Below are positions 1 to 9,675 of a stretch of 52,248 nucleotides of DNA, one piece after another. The stretch is from NCBI GenBank assembly GCA_045046905.1, contig JASFYU010000028.1:1-52248 (forward strand), read 5' to 3'. The notes under the pieces were generated by a model. That model had not been told where the DNA came from and ran no database searches. It worked only from the letters and a program-made list of their open reading frames with translations. Every line of letters begins with the position of its first letter. Within the stretch, counting starts at the first letter, position 1. Source of the stretch: JASFYU01 sp045046905. GTDB lineage: Bacteria > Bacteroidota > Bacteroidia > Flavobacteriales > Flavobacteriaceae. The position numbers were made by a program, and so were the translations under genes.

Positions 1-117
1 TATTATGCATGCATAATAAAATTCGAAGAAATGTTTAGGCTAGTAGTATTCCGATGATGATTTTAAACCTACTTGTAGGTTTTGTCGATTGAGAATGTCT
101 TGGTTATGTAAAGAAAT

Positions 118-1887
118 CTAATGTTTGTAGATGTCATTGTACAAATCGATATATTTAGCCTTGATTATTTTGCGTCGTAGTTTCATAGTAGGGGTGAGGT
201 GACCATTATTGATGGTCCATACATCTGGTGTTAGGCGAAACTGTTTTACCTTTTCCCATTTGGCAAAACTCTCATTGGCCATATCGACTTCTTTTTGATA
301 GCGGGCAAGCACCTTTTCATTTAAGATAATATCAGAATTTTCAGGAATGCTTATTTTGTGTCTTTCGGCCCATTCATGTAAAAACTCAAAATCAGGCTGT
401 ATTAATGCTGCGGGCATTTTTTCCGCTTCACCAACAACCATTAGTTGCTCTATAAACCGCGATTGTTTAAAACGGTTTTCGAGAAGTTGAGGAGCAACGT
501 ATTTACCTCCTGAGGTCTTGAACATTTCTTTTTTTCGATCGGTAATTTTAAGAAAACCATCAGAATCTACCTCTCCGATATCACCGGTATGAAAATAGCC
601 GCCTTTTATAACTTCGGCAGTTTTTTCGGGGTCTTTATAATAGCCCATCATTACTTGGGGGCCTTTAACACAAATTTCGCCATCATCTGCTATCTTAACC
701 TCGGTATGATCCAATAACCTGCCTACGGTGCCAATTTTAAGGCCGTTATTTTTCATTTCATTGACAGAGACCACGGGTGCGGTCTCTGTAAGTCCGTAGC
801 CTTCCATAACGCCCATTTCAGCGGCATTGAAAACCCGGGCTAGTCTTGGTTGTAGGGCGGCACTACCTGAGGATATCAAAGAAAGATTTCCGCCTAGACC
901 CTCTTTCCATTTACTAAAAATCAGTTTGCGTGCAACTGCCAATTTTTGTTCGTACCACCAACCATTTTGACCGTAGGGTTCATACTGAAGTCCAATCTCT
1001 ACCGCCCAAAAGAACAGTCTTTTCTTTATACCGGTAAGTTCAGCACCTTTGGCGAGAATCTTGTCGTACACTTTTTCTAACAAGCGTGGAACAGCCGTCA
1101 TTACATGCGGTTTCACTTCTTTGATATACTCGCTTATTTGATCAATTGGCGCATAATAAACGGTAACGCCGGCATATTGATACAGGTAAATCATCATGCG
1201 CTCATAAATATGACAAATGGGAAGAAAGCTCAAGCATGTCACCTTACCGGGTTCAATAGCCAATCTTTTGGAGCCTTCCAAGGCATTGCTGACCACATTG
1301 TGGTGCGATAGCATTACGCCTTTGGGCCTGCCCGTTGTGCCAGAGGTATAGATCAATGTTGCGAGATCCTCAGGTTTTACGGCTTCTTTTAATTTTTCAA
1401 CCTCAACTTGATTAGACGTATCAGCACCCAATGCGAGAACCTCTGACCAATTTTTACAACCGCCTACCTTGTCAAAAGAATACACTTCTTTTAGGTTCGG
1501 CACCTGGTCTTTAATAGATTCAACTTTCTCAAAGACTTCTTGACAAGAAACAAAACAATGTGTTGCTTCGGAATGATTTAGTACATAGGCGTAATCTTCT
1601 TTAGATACCGTTGGATAAATGGGAACATTTTGAGCCCCTAATTGTAAAATGCCGATGTCCATAATATTCCACTCGGTGCGGTTGTTCATTGAAATTATGG
1701 CCACCTTGTCATTGGGTTTTACCCCCATTCGCAATAAAGCCCTACTTATGGTATTCGCTTTGTCTACATATTCTTGCGTAGAGGTGGCGATCCATTTTCC
1801 GTCGTATTTGGTCAAAAACGATTTTTCAAGATTGAATTTTTTCAGTTGGTAATACGGAAAATCGAAAAGGCGGGTTATTTCTTGCAT
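118..1887 (-). CDS. Long-chain acyl-CoA synthetase (AMP-forming)
   Basis: The 589-residue protein is a member of the ANL (acyl-CoA synthetase/luciferase) superfamily. It carries the phosphate-binding motif YTSGTTGRPKG at residues 180-190, the EGYGLTETAP motif near residue 365, YFHTGDIG, and the hinge region around DRKKEMFKTSGGKY. The last of these is typical of long-chain fatty acyl-CoA ligases of the FadD/FAA type with a long C-terminal part. The expected reaction is fatty acid + ATP + CoA to acyl-CoA + AMP + PPi, in the cytoplasm or at the inner membrane. It stands alone: the next gene on the same strand is a small unknown ORF. Chain-length preference cannot be read from the sequence. Confidence 0.92.
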   Translation of the reverse strand: MQEITRLFDFPYYQLKKFNLEKSFLTKYDGKWIATSTQEYVDKANTISRALLRMGVKPNDKVAIISMNNRTEWNIMDIGILQLGAQNVPIYPTVSKEDYAYVLNHSEATHCFVSCQEVFEKVESIKDQVPNLKEVYSFDKVGGCKNWSEVLALGADTSNQVEVEKLKEAVKPEDLATLIYTSGTTGRPKGVMLSHHNVVSNALEGSKRLAIEPGKVTCLSFLPICHIYERMMIYLYQYAGVTVYYAPIDQISEYIKEVKPHVMTAVPRLLEKVYDKILAKGAELTGIKKRLFFWAVEIGLQYEPYGQNGWWYEQKLAVARKLIFSKWKEGLGGNLSLISSGSAALQPRLARVFNAAEMGVMEGYGLTETAPVVSVNEMKNNGLKIGTVGRLLDHTEVKIADDGEICVKGPQVMMGYYKDPEKTAEVIKGGYFHTGDIGEVDSDGFLKITDRKKEMFKTSGGKYVAPQLLENRFKQSRFIEQLMVVGEAEKMPAALIQPDFEFLHEWAERHKISIPENSDIILNEKVLARYQKEVDMANESFAKWEKVKQFRLTPDVWTINNGHLTPTMKLRRKIIKAKYIDLYNDIYKH

Positions 1888-2049
1888 ACTAAGTTTCTGA
1901 TAGGTTATCGCAAAATAGGAAAAGGAAGTGGAATTTTAAAATTGTATCCTTAATTAAAGGGGTAAATATTTAGTAAAATGGTCATATGGCGTTTTTTATT
2001 TCGAGTTGATTTAAATCCATTTCACTGCTAAAAGGATATGATTTTAAAC

Positions 2050-2403
2050 TCATTTAGCAGAAATATTTAGCATCTTGTATTCATTCTCTAATTTAGTCAT
2101 ATTTTTCTTCCAATTTTTAGATTTTTCTAAACTTCTCATGAAATCTATCTTGCTAGAGTTATGAATTATCACAAAATTACCATTGGGATGCAGAATAATA
2201 AACCTGAAATACTTGTTAAAATAGTGCGCTCCAAAAATTCTATGAATCAAGCTTAAGTTATCTTTGAACCAAAATAATTTTTTTCTATAGCTTAGAGGAT
2301 GGCGTTCATTGGCACCAAAAAAGTGATAAACCGATTTGCTTTTTTTTCTTTTATATCTGAGCTTACATTGTATATTTCTGTATACGAACGAGTTGTAGGA
2401 CAT
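2050..2403 (-). CDS. Hypothetical basic protein, possibly a gene remnant
   Basis: The reading frame gives 117 residues rich in Lys, Tyr and Phe, with no signal peptide or membrane segment and no motif I recognise. The open frame continues upstream of the ATG at 2403 without a stop to about 2566, giving about 54 more residues, but no good start codon lies in that extension. The ORF may therefore be the 3' part of a decayed longer gene. It sits downstream of purL on the same strand, beside a likely outer-membrane-protein remnant. Function unknown; it could also be a non-coding open frame. Confidence 0.35.
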   Translation of the reverse strand: MSYNSFVYRNIQCKLRYKRKKSKSVYHFFGANERHPLSYRKKLFWFKDNLSLIHRIFGAHYFNKYFRFIILHPNGNFVIIHNSSKIDFMRSLEKSKNWKKNMTKLENEYKMLNISAK

Positions 2404-2539
2404 TTGGTATTCGTGAGATCCATCTTCAAATGTAACAATTCTATCCTTTTGGGGAAATTTGTTCTTTGCCTTTAGAGAGTCTTTATAATGTACAATGATG
2501 GTTTGTGTTGTGTCAACATGGTTTCTCTGTTTTAAGATA

Positions 2540-2660
2540 CTAAAGAGTTGGTGCCTGACCTGAATCTTCTAATTTTCCAAATTTATATGAAATCCGTAAT
2601 TCTTGTATAGTGCTGTTCTCAAAATTATAACGCTTTTCATAGTAGATAAAGGACTTTAAT
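2540..2660 (-). pseudogene. Possible remnant of an outer-membrane beta-barrel protein C-terminus
   Basis: Read on the minus strand, this stretch encodes a startless peptide containing NSTIQELRISYKFGKLEDSG and then a stop at 2540-2542. The pattern Arg-x-Ser-Tyr-x-Phe-Gly-Lys near a C-terminus resembles the last strand of Bacteroidota TonB-receptor-like or outer-membrane beta-barrel proteins. No start codon or N-terminal part is present, because the frame runs into purL. I read it as a decayed fragment; the match is short and from memory. Confidence 0.3.
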
Positions 2661-2672
2661 TTCTTTTTGTAT

Positions 2673-5600
2673 TTAGCTCTGCTTATTCTTAACCCATACT
2701 CTTGCATTGATAAAAGCTTCTAGCCAAGGGGAGACTTCATCATTGCTGTCTTTGGGGTAATAGGCCCAGTTCCACGGGAAGATAGAACGCTCAATATGTG
2801 GCATGGTTACCAAATGTCTTCCTGTTTTATCGCAGAGCATAGCGGTATTAAAGGCACTGCCGTTCGGATTGGCAGGATAGGCCTCGTAGCCATATTTGCC
2901 AACGATGTCATAATTTTCCTCCGAAAGGGGTAATGTAAACTTACCTTCGCCATGTGAGATCCATACGCCTAAAGTGCTGCCTGCTAAACTAGAGAGCATC
3001 ACCGAATTGTTTTCTTGAATCTTGACTGATGTAAAGTTACTTTCGTGTTTGTGCGAGTCGTTATAGGTTAATTTTCCGTGGGTCTTATGCTCCGGATTTA
3101 TCAGATCTAGTTCCATAAATAACTGACAACCGTTACAAATACCAATTGAAAGTGTATCGGGGCGTGCAAAGAAGTTTTTTAAGGCCATATTTGCCTTTTT
3201 ATTGTACTTAAAAGCCCCTGCCCAGCCCTTGGCACTGCCCAAAACGTCTGAATTTGAAAAGCCACCTACGGCACCAATAAATTGAATGTCCTCCAAGGTT
3301 TCTCGACCTGAAATCAGATCGGTCATATGTACGTCTTTTACATCAAAACCTGCCAAATACATCGCATTGGCCATTTCACGTTCCGAGTTACTTCCTTTTT
3401 CACGCAAAATGGCGGCTTTGGGGCGGTTGGTCATGATCGAAGCACCTTCATTACCAGAAACTTGTGAAGACCTAATCTGTTCCGAACGGACAGTTTGCTT
3501 CATTTCATTCGCAATAACGTTGACGAATTTTTTTGGAAATACATAGTTTAACGCCTGTGTCTTATAATTTTCAAAACGGTCTTTAGCCAATCCGTTTGCA
3601 GTTTGTTTATTATCTAACAGAAAGGAAGTTTTAAACCAAGTATCTCGGAGAGAGACAATATTCAAGCCCATTTCTAGGCTTCCGTTTTTAAGGGTCAGTT
3701 CGGGTTTGGAAACAACTTCTCCTATCTTTTTAAAATCGATTTTCGCTTTCTCTAGCGCCTCTTGAATACGGTCATCTTTTGATTGAAAAACGATGCCGGC
3801 ATTTTCTGAGAATAATAACTTGATGGTATCTTCTTCTCCCAGACCTGATAGGTCTAGAACGGCACCAAGGTTATTGTCGGCAAAGCACATTTCTAATAAA
3901 GTGGTGATTAATCCGCCAGAAGCAACATCATGTCCTGCAATGATTTGTCCTTTTCTTATTAAAGTTTGAATTTGATCAAAAACCAATTTAAAATAGGCGG
4001 CATTCTTGATGGTAGGTGTCTCATTTCCGATAGCATTGCGAACCTGCGCGAATGAGGATCCTCCTAGTTTATACGTGTCCTGTGATAGGTTGATGTAATA
4101 GATGCTTCCTGCATCTCTTTGTAGAACGGGCTCAACTATTTTGGTAATATCATTGCAGTTTCCGGCGGCGGAAATAACCACGGTACCAGGAGCGATGACA
4201 TCGCCGTTTTTATATTTTTGTTTCATCGACAGGGAGTCTTTTCCCGTGGGTACATTGATACCCAATGCGATAGAAAAATCAGAAATAGCCTGAACGGCTT
4301 GGTACAACCGGGCGTCTTCGCCCTTGTTCTTACAGGGCCACATCCAATTAGCAGAGAGCGACACTGATTTCAAGCCGTCTTTCAAGGGCGCCCAAACAAG
4401 GTTGGTCAATGCTTCGGCAATACTGTTTTTGCTGCCTGCAGCGGGGTCTATCAGTGCTGAGATAGGTGAGTGGCCAATGCTGGTAGCTATACCTTCCTTG
4501 CCCTTAAAATCCAATGCCATCACACCACAGTTGTTCAAAGGCAGCTGTAATGGTCCTACACATTGTTGTTTGGCGACATGGCCACCAACACATCGATCTA
4601 CTTTATTGGTCAGCCAATCTTTACAGGCCACGCCTTCTAATTGCAATACTTGCTCTAAATAATCATGAAAAAACTCCAATGTATATTCTGGGTTCTGGTA
4701 GGTTCTTTCGATGGTCGTATCGGTCATTATGGTTTTGGGAGAGCTGCCGAACATATCTTCGAGATCCAGATCCATAGGTTTGTCGCCCTTGGTTTGAGAT
4801 TCAAAGGTAAACCTGTGATCGCCTGTTACTTCGCCCACCTGATACATGGGTGAACGTTCGCGATCTGCAATGCGTTGCAATAGGTCGATATCTTTTTGGC
4901 TAATGACAAGACCCATACGTTCTTGAGATTCGTTGCCTATAATTTCCTTGGCCGATAGGGTAGGGTCGCCTACTGGTAATTTGTCAAGATCTATTTTACC
5001 ACCGGTATCCTCTACCAGTTCAGAGAGGCAGTTTAGGTGACCGCCTGCCCCATGGTCATGAATAGAAACAATGAGATTTTCATCACTCTCGACCATGCCT
5101 CGAATGGCATTGGCCGCCCGTTTTTGCATTTCGGGGTTTGAACGTTGTACGGCATTGAGCTCGATAGAGGAGCTGAATTCACCAGTATCTGCACTAGAAA
5201 CTGCGGCGCCACCCATTCCGATACGGTAGTTGTCGCCTCCTAAAATCACAATCTTATCGCCCTTTTTTGGAGTGTCTTTTAAGGCCTGTTCTACTTTGCC
5301 GTAGCCGATACCACCGGCCTGCATAATCACTTTGTCATACCCTAATCTTCGTGCGTCAGCTTTGTCAAGCGATCCGGACTCATCATGCTCAAAGGTCAAT
5401 ACCGATCCGCTAATCAAAGGCTGTCCAAATTTATTCCCGAAATCAGATGCCCCATTGGAGGCTTTTATCAAGATGTCCATCGGGGTTTGATAGAGCCACT
5501 CACGTGCTGGCATTCCTTTTTCCCAGGGCCGATCCGCTTCCAATCGAGAATAGGCGGTCATGTATACCGCTGTGCCCGCCAAAGGCAGAGAGCCTTTTCC

Positions 5601-6425
5601 GCCGGCTAATCGATCTCTGATTTCCCCTCCTGAACCTGTTGCTGCACCGTTGAAGGGCTCTACCGTGGTCGGAAAATTATGGGTCTCCGCTTTTATCGAT
5701 ATGACGGATTCATATTCCTTTTCTACGTAAAAATCGGGTTTGTCAGCAGTTTTAGGGGCGAATTGCACCACCTTGGGGCCTTTTACAAAGGCCACATTGT
5801 CTTTGTACGCCGATATAATATCATTCGGATTCTCCTTTGCGGTCTTCTTTATTAATTGGAAGAGCGATGAAGGCATTTCATTACCGTCGATGACAAAAGT
5901 GCCGTTAAATATTTTATGCCGGCAATGTTCAGAATTGACCTGACTGAAACCGAATACTTCGGAGTCGGTCAATTTTCGTTTCATTTTTTCGGAGAGTCGT
6001 TCTAGGTATTTTACTTCCTCATCATTTAAGGCCAAGCCCTCTTGATTGTTATAAGCGGCAATGTTTTCTACTTCTATAATAGGTTCTGGAACACTATCGA
6101 TTGTAAATATGGCTTGGTGGAGCCCATCGAACTTTTGAAAAAGCATAGTGTCAAAATCGGTAAAACCTTTTTGAACTGTTTTAAATTCTTCGATACGAAT
6201 GATGCCAGAAACCCCCATATTCTGTGTGATTTCTGTAGCATTCGTGCTCCATGGTGTTATCATAGCCGCACGGGGGCCAACAAAAAAGGCGTCGAGTGAC
6301 GCCGTGTTTATTTTAGGTTGGTTGCCGAACAACCATATAAGTTTGTCAGTATCTGGTTTCGAAAGCTCTTGGGCGGTCTGAACCGCAAAAACCTTGGTGT
6401 TTACATCTCCGAAGAAGTGAATCAT
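2673..6425 (-). CDS. purL: Phosphoribosylformylglycinamidine synthase, single-chain
   Basis: At 1250 residues this is the large, fused form of PurL (FGAM synthase), which converts FGAR + Gln + ATP to FGAM in de novo purine synthesis. The N-terminal linker carries the SEHCRHKIF motif. The two AIRS-like halves carry motifs such as ETHNFPTTVEPF and ATGSGGEIRD, and GHDVASGGL in the second half. The C-terminal class I glutaminase begins near residue 1000 (KAAILREKGSNSERE) with nucleophile Cys in GICNGCQ and a catalytic His in MPHIERS. The linker before the glutaminase, about residues 969-986, looks like translated REP-like DNA (see the repeat at 3467-3520). A TAAATTTG -7-like box lies about 35 bases upstream on the minus strand. 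Confidence 0.97.
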   Translation of the reverse strand: MIHFFGDVNTKVFAVQTAQELSKPDTDKLIWLFGNQPKINTASLDAFFVGPRAAMITPWSTNATEITQNMGVSGIIRIEEFKTVQKGFTDFDTMLFQKFDGLHQAIFTIDSVPEPIIEVENIAAYNNQEGLALNDEEVKYLERLSEKMKRKLTDSEVFGFSQVNSEHCRHKIFNGTFVIDGNEMPSSLFQLIKKTAKENPNDIISAYKDNVAFVKGPKVVQFAPKTADKPDFYVEKEYESVISIKAETHNFPTTVEPFNGAATGSGGEIRDRLAGGKGSLPLAGTAVYMTAYSRLEADRPWEKGMPAREWLYQTPMDILIKASNGASDFGNKFGQPLISGSVLTFEHDESGSLDKADARRLGYDKVIMQAGGIGYGKVEQALKDTPKKGDKIVILGGDNYRIGMGGAAVSSADTGEFSSSIELNAVQRSNPEMQKRAANAIRGMVESDENLIVSIHDHGAGGHLNCLSELVEDTGGKIDLDKLPVGDPTLSAKEIIGNESQERMGLVISQKDIDLLQRIADRERSPMYQVGEVTGDHRFTFESQTKGDKPMDLDLEDMFGSSPKTIMTDTTIERTYQNPEYTLEFFHDYLEQVLQLEGVACKDWLTNKVDRCVGGHVAKQQCVGPLQLPLNNCGVMALDFKGKEGIATSIGHSPISALIDPAAGSKNSIAEALTNLVWAPLKDGLKSVSLSANWMWPCKNKGEDARLYQAVQAISDFSIALGINVPTGKDSLSMKQKYKNGDVIAPGTVVISAAGNCNDITKIVEPVLQRDAGSIYYINLSQDTYKLGGSSFAQVRNAIGNETPTIKNAAYFKLVFDQIQTLIRKGQIIAGHDVASGGLITTLLEMCFADNNLGAVLDLSGLGEEDTIKLLFSENAGIVFQSKDDRIQEALEKAKIDFKKIGEVVSKPELTLKNGSLEMGLNIVSLRDTWFKTSFLLDNKQTANGLAKDRFENYKTQALNYVFPKKFVNVIANEMKQTVRSEQIRSSQVSGNEGASIMTNRPKAAILREKGSNSEREMANAMYLAGFDVKDVHMTDLISGRETLEDIQFIGAVGGFSNSDVLGSAKGWAGAFKYNKKANMALKNFFARPDTLSIGICNGCQLFMELDLINPEHKTHGKLTYNDSHKHESNFTSVKIQENNSVMLSSLAGSTLGVWISHGEGKFTLPLSEENYDIVGKYGYEAYPANPNGSAFNTAMLCDKTGRHLVTMPHIERSIFPWNWAYYPKDSNDEVSPWLEAFINARVWVKNKQS
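3467..3520. repeat. REP-like palindromic element inside the purL reading frame
   Basis: On the minus strand this segment reads GTTATTGCGAATGAAATGAA followed by GCAAACTGTCCGTTCGGAAC and AGATTAGG. It resembles the dispersed Bacteroidota repeat of the type TCATTGCGA...GAAGCAATCTG and has a small hairpin (TCCG-TT-CGGA). It is also similar to the segment near 7171-7198 (about 17 of 26 positions by eye, mostly transitions). It is read in frame as part of the PurL inter-domain linker, roughly residues 969-986. Confidence 0.5.
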
Positions 6426-6697
6426 TGACTTTGCTTGATGTTAGAGTTAAGAAAGCACAAATTTAAGGTTTTCCCTGCTATGTTATTAGGGTGTCTGTAA
6501 ACAGTTTTGAACAGTAGTTGTTAATGAATGTACTATCATTTTTACAAGAGTTGAATAGTTTGATATTGAAATATTTTTTGACGTGGAATAATATATGATT
6601 TTCAGACTTAAATAATAGTTGTTTATAAAGTATGATTATATGATATAGTATGATATATTGTAAACTACTATAATTGAACTATAGGTTAAGCCATACG

Positions 6698-7093
6698 ATG
6701 AAGAACAAGTCTACTATAAAGAAGAAATCGATTTCAAAGCCGTGTGCCGTTGCATTTTGTATGAGTATGATAGGAGGAACGTGGAAACCGATTATTCTCT
6801 TTCGAATAGCTATGGGTATACATAGATTTGAGATGCTAATGAAGAGCATTGATGGTATAAATAGGCAGATGTTGAGTAAGCGGCTTAAAGAGTTAGAAAA
6901 GGCTGATATTATAGAGCGAAAAGTTTTTCTGGAGATTCCGCCTAGAGTAGAATACTCTTTTACTATTCGAGGAAAGTCATTGCTGCCGGTAATCCAATCG
7001 ATGAATCGATGGGGTAAAAAACACCAAGAGCTAACATCGTCCTCAACAGCAGTGAAATCTAGTCAGCTGCCTTTGTTCGATTCTCGGGAGTAG
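6698..7093 (+). CDS. HxlR-family winged-helix transcriptional regulator
   Basis: The protein is 131 residues from the ATG at 6698; a TTG at 6674 would add 8 residues but is less likely. It has the HxlR pattern: a Cys near the N-terminus (KPCAVAFCMSMIGGTWKPII), a DNA-binding helix region GINRQMLSKRLKELEKADII and the wing ERKVFLEIPPRVEYSFT. HxlR proteins are small dimeric DNA-binding regulators, often responding to electrophiles or redox stress. No obvious target gene is adjacent: purL diverges upstream and the next gene downstream converges. The last 20 residues form a Ser-rich tail. Confidence 0.85.
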   Translation: MKNKSTIKKKSISKPCAVAFCMSMIGGTWKPIILFRIAMGIHRFEMLMKSIDGINRQMLSKRLKELEKADIIERKVFLEIPPRVEYSFTIRGKSLLPVIQSMNRWGKKHQELTSSSTAVKSSQLPLFDSRE

Positions 7094-7146
7094 GGTAGTG
7101 GTGCTTTATGCCTTGGCTTTGAGGTAACATTAAAAAGATTATGGAC

Positions 7147-7289
7147 TGTCTAAAAAGTATACTATAAACATCATTACGAGCAAAGCGAAGTAATCTATTT
7201 GTCGCTGGCTGGTCATGGAGTTACAATTTGTCTGCCTGTGGAACGGGCAGGCTTGGTGTCTAGCAAGTACGAAAAATACTTTTTAGACA
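7147..7289. repeat. MITE-like element with 14-bp terminal inverted repeats
   Basis: The ends are perfect inverted repeats, TGTCTAAAAAGTAT (7147-7160) and ATACTTTTTAGACA (7276-7289). Inside is TCATTACGAGCAAAGCGAAG followed by TAATCT, a variant of the dispersed Bacteroidota repeat, and a CTGCC...GGCAG hairpin near 7232-7250. There is no coding capacity. It fills most of the 248-base gap between the HxlR gene and the convergent RNA methyltransferase gene. I see no clear target-site duplication. Confidence 0.6.
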
Positions 7290-7341
7290 ACCTCAATCTG
7301 TCACCCTTGTTTACTTGAATATCTTTGTGGAGTTACTATTC

Positions 7342-8556
7342 TTATTTGTTCTTTGTCAGCAGAGCCATATAGAACCCGTCAAAACCACTTTTTGAGGCGT
7401 ATATTTTCTTTTCTTCGGTCAAGGTAAATTCGGTACCTTCCTCTGATGCTAAAAAAGATATGACCTGATCATTGTTTTCTTGGGGAAGAATAGAACAGGT
7501 GGCATACACCATTTTTCCGCCTGGTTTTACAATCTTACTGTACGAACGGAGTATCTCTTGCTGCACCTTGGTTATTTTGTTTAAAAAATCAGGCTGTAGC
7601 TTCCACTTGGTATCTGGGTTTCTACGAATGACGCCAAGCCCTGTACATGGAGCATCAATCAGTACCCTGTCGGCGCTTCCGTATAATTTTTTAAAGACCT
7701 TGGTTGTATCGATTTCTCGTGGTTCAATATTATGCGCTCCATTTCTTCGGGCCCGCCGTTTCAATTCTTTCAGCTTACTGCCATAGATATCCATCGCAAT
7801 CAACTGTCCCTTATTTTCCATCAGCGCTGCCAAGTGGAGCGATTTTCCTCCAGCTCCTGCACAGGTATCCACAACCCGCTGGCCGGGTTTTACATCTAAT
7901 AACGCCGCTACTAATTGCGAAGAAGCATCTTGTACTTCGAAAAAACCATTTTTAAAAGCATCGGTTACAAAAACATTGGCACGTTCGGGTAGTCTGAGGG
8001 CTACCGCATACCCTTTTATAGGTTCGGTGACAATACCCTGGTCTAAAAGTGTCTTACGCAGTTTCTCCTTTGTGATCTTCAAGGTGTTGGTTCTAAGAAT
8101 GACTTCGGCTTGCTGATTAAGTGCAGCGATTTCCTTGGTCCATAGTTTTTCGCCCAATGCTTTTACGCAAAGCTCATCGATCCAATCAGGAATGGCTTCC
8201 TTGAATTTTCTAATTTTTGAAAGTTCGTCGAATTTACCTTTTATACGACGTTCAGGGGTGGGTTCTAATTGTTTCCAATCGGGTATTTTTATTCCTTTGA
8301 GTACGGCCCATACGGCCCATAAACGAAACAGATCAGATCGGCTATAGGGTGCCTTGACTTCCGCTATTTCAGTGTAAAGTCTTTTGTAGCGTACCATTTC
8401 ATAGGTGGTTTCAGCTATAAAACCCCGGTCGCGAGATCCCCAACGTTTGTCGAACTTCAAAACCTTTTGCACTACTTTATCGGCATATTCTCCCTCGTTG
8501 AATATTAAATTCAACGCATCAATTACCGCAAAAACCAGATTCCTATGTAGCTTCAT
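7342..8556 (-). CDS. RsmB/NOL1-type RNA m5C methyltransferase
   Basis: The 404-residue protein has an N-terminal NusB-like/ferredoxin-like region and a C-terminal SAM-dependent fold. SAM-binding motif I is DTCAGAGGKSLHLA. The motif DAPCTGLGVIRRNPDTKW holds one conserved Cys and YATCSILPQENN holds the catalytic Cys. These are the signatures of the RsmB/RsmF/NOP2 family, which methylates cytosine C5 in rRNA. The substrate is likely 16S rRNA C967, but the family has several members with different targets, so I give no symbol. It is a single gene converging on the HxlR side and diverging from the lipoprotein gene at 8627. Confidence 0.9.
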   Translation of the reverse strand: MKLHRNLVFAVIDALNLIFNEGEYADKVVQKVLKFDKRWGSRDRGFIAETTYEMVRYKRLYTEIAEVKAPYSRSDLFRLWAVWAVLKGIKIPDWKQLEPTPERRIKGKFDELSKIRKFKEAIPDWIDELCVKALGEKLWTKEIAALNQQAEVILRTNTLKITKEKLRKTLLDQGIVTEPIKGYAVALRLPERANVFVTDAFKNGFFEVQDASSQLVAALLDVKPGQRVVDTCAGAGGKSLHLAALMENKGQLIAMDIYGSKLKELKRRARRNGAHNIEPREIDTTKVFKKLYGSADRVLIDAPCTGLGVIRRNPDTKWKLQPDFLNKITKVQQEILRSYSKIVKPGGKMVYATCSILPQENNDQVISFLASEEGTEFTLTEEKKIYASKSGFDGFYMALLTKNK

Positions 8557-8626
8557 GTACTAAAATTAAGGCAGCAAAGATATTGTTTTACAATCTATTC
8601 CTTTTATTTTTGATAAACTTTATACC

Positions 8627-9655
8627 ATGCGCTACCTGTCTTTAATACTTGTTTCTTGTATCTTGATCTCTTGTTCAGGAAAAGCCAAAAAAGCTCCTTT
8701 TTCAACAGTCGATATTGATATCATTTATGAAGATTCATTGGGTATACGGGCCATTGAAATTATGGACAATAGTTTGGCATTTGCAGCGAATAATGGTGTT
8801 TTCGGAACTATTGATAGGATTACAGGAAAAGTAAGGGTAAATGTTGAAAAGTACCATACCTACATTCCTGAATTCAGGGCTATTGCCCATACCTCAACTG
8901 ATTTTTTTATGTTATCGGTCGCCAACCCTGCCCTGCTCTATAAGACGGGTGACAATGGCCGAATGGCCTTGGTCTACAAAGAAGAGGATGATAGTGTTTT
9001 CTACGATGCGATGACTTTTTGGAATGATCAGGAAGGTATTGCGATAGGGGATAGTATGAACGGATGTCTTTCGATTATTATTACCAGAGATGGAGGAAGT
9101 ACATGGGAAAAAATTTCCTGTTCAAAGCTACCCGAAGCAATCGAGGGAGAGGGAGCATTTGCTGCAAGTAATACCAATATCAAGACTTTAGGTGATAACA
9201 CCTGGATCGTTACAACAAGCAGTAGGGTTTATTATTCACCCGACAAAGGCGTATCATGGGAGATATTCGAAACCCCAATCGTAAAGAATAAAGCTACCCA
9301 AGGTATCTATTCCATAGATTTTTGGGATGAAAATCTGGGACTTATCATAGGCGGTGATTATACGGATCCAAAGGGTAAAAAGAGCAATAAGGCAATCACA
9401 AGAGACGGAGGAAAAACATGGCAATTAATTGCAGATGGTCAAAACCCTAGCTATAAAAGTTGTGTTCAGTTTGTTCCTAATTCAGGGGGTAATGAAATTG
9501 TGGCACTAGGTTTTTCGGGTATTTCCTATTCCAGTGATATGGGCGACCATTGGCAACAACTGTCTGACGAATCTTTTTATACGATACGTTTTTTGAATGA
9601 CTCGGTCGCCTATGCCGCCGGACGAAACAGAATTGCAAAATTAATTTTTAGATAA
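8627..9655 (+). CDS. YCF48/BNR-repeat beta-propeller lipoprotein
   Basis: The 342-residue protein has a lipoprotein signal peptide ending in LISC (Cys16), so it is probably anchored in the outer or inner membrane facing the periplasm. The mature part contains repeated beta-propeller blades with BNR/Asp-box-like motifs (TRDGGSTWEKI, SPDKGVSWEIF, TRDGGKTWQLI, SSDMGDHWQQL). This is the YCF48 / photosystem-II-stability-factor-like fold that Bacteroidota annotators often call oxidoreductase. No catalytic residues are recognisable. It is an isolated gene whose 3' end faces the ECF operon. Confidence 0.82.
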   Translation: MRYLSLILVSCILISCSGKAKKAPFSTVDIDIIYEDSLGIRAIEIMDNSLAFAANNGVFGTIDRITGKVRVNVEKYHTYIPEFRAIAHTSTDFFMLSVANPALLYKTGDNGRMALVYKEEDDSVFYDAMTFWNDQEGIAIGDSMNGCLSIIITRDGGSTWEKISCSKLPEAIEGEGAFAASNTNIKTLGDNTWIVTTSSRVYYSPDKGVSWEIFETPIVKNKATQGIYSIDFWDENLGLIIGGDYTDPKGKKSNKAITRDGGKTWQLIADGQNPSYKSCVQFVPNSGGNEIVALGFSGISYSSDMGDHWQQLSDESFYTIRFLNDSVAYAAGRNRIAKLIFR

Positions 9656-9675
9656 AATTGACTTCGAGTGAACAG

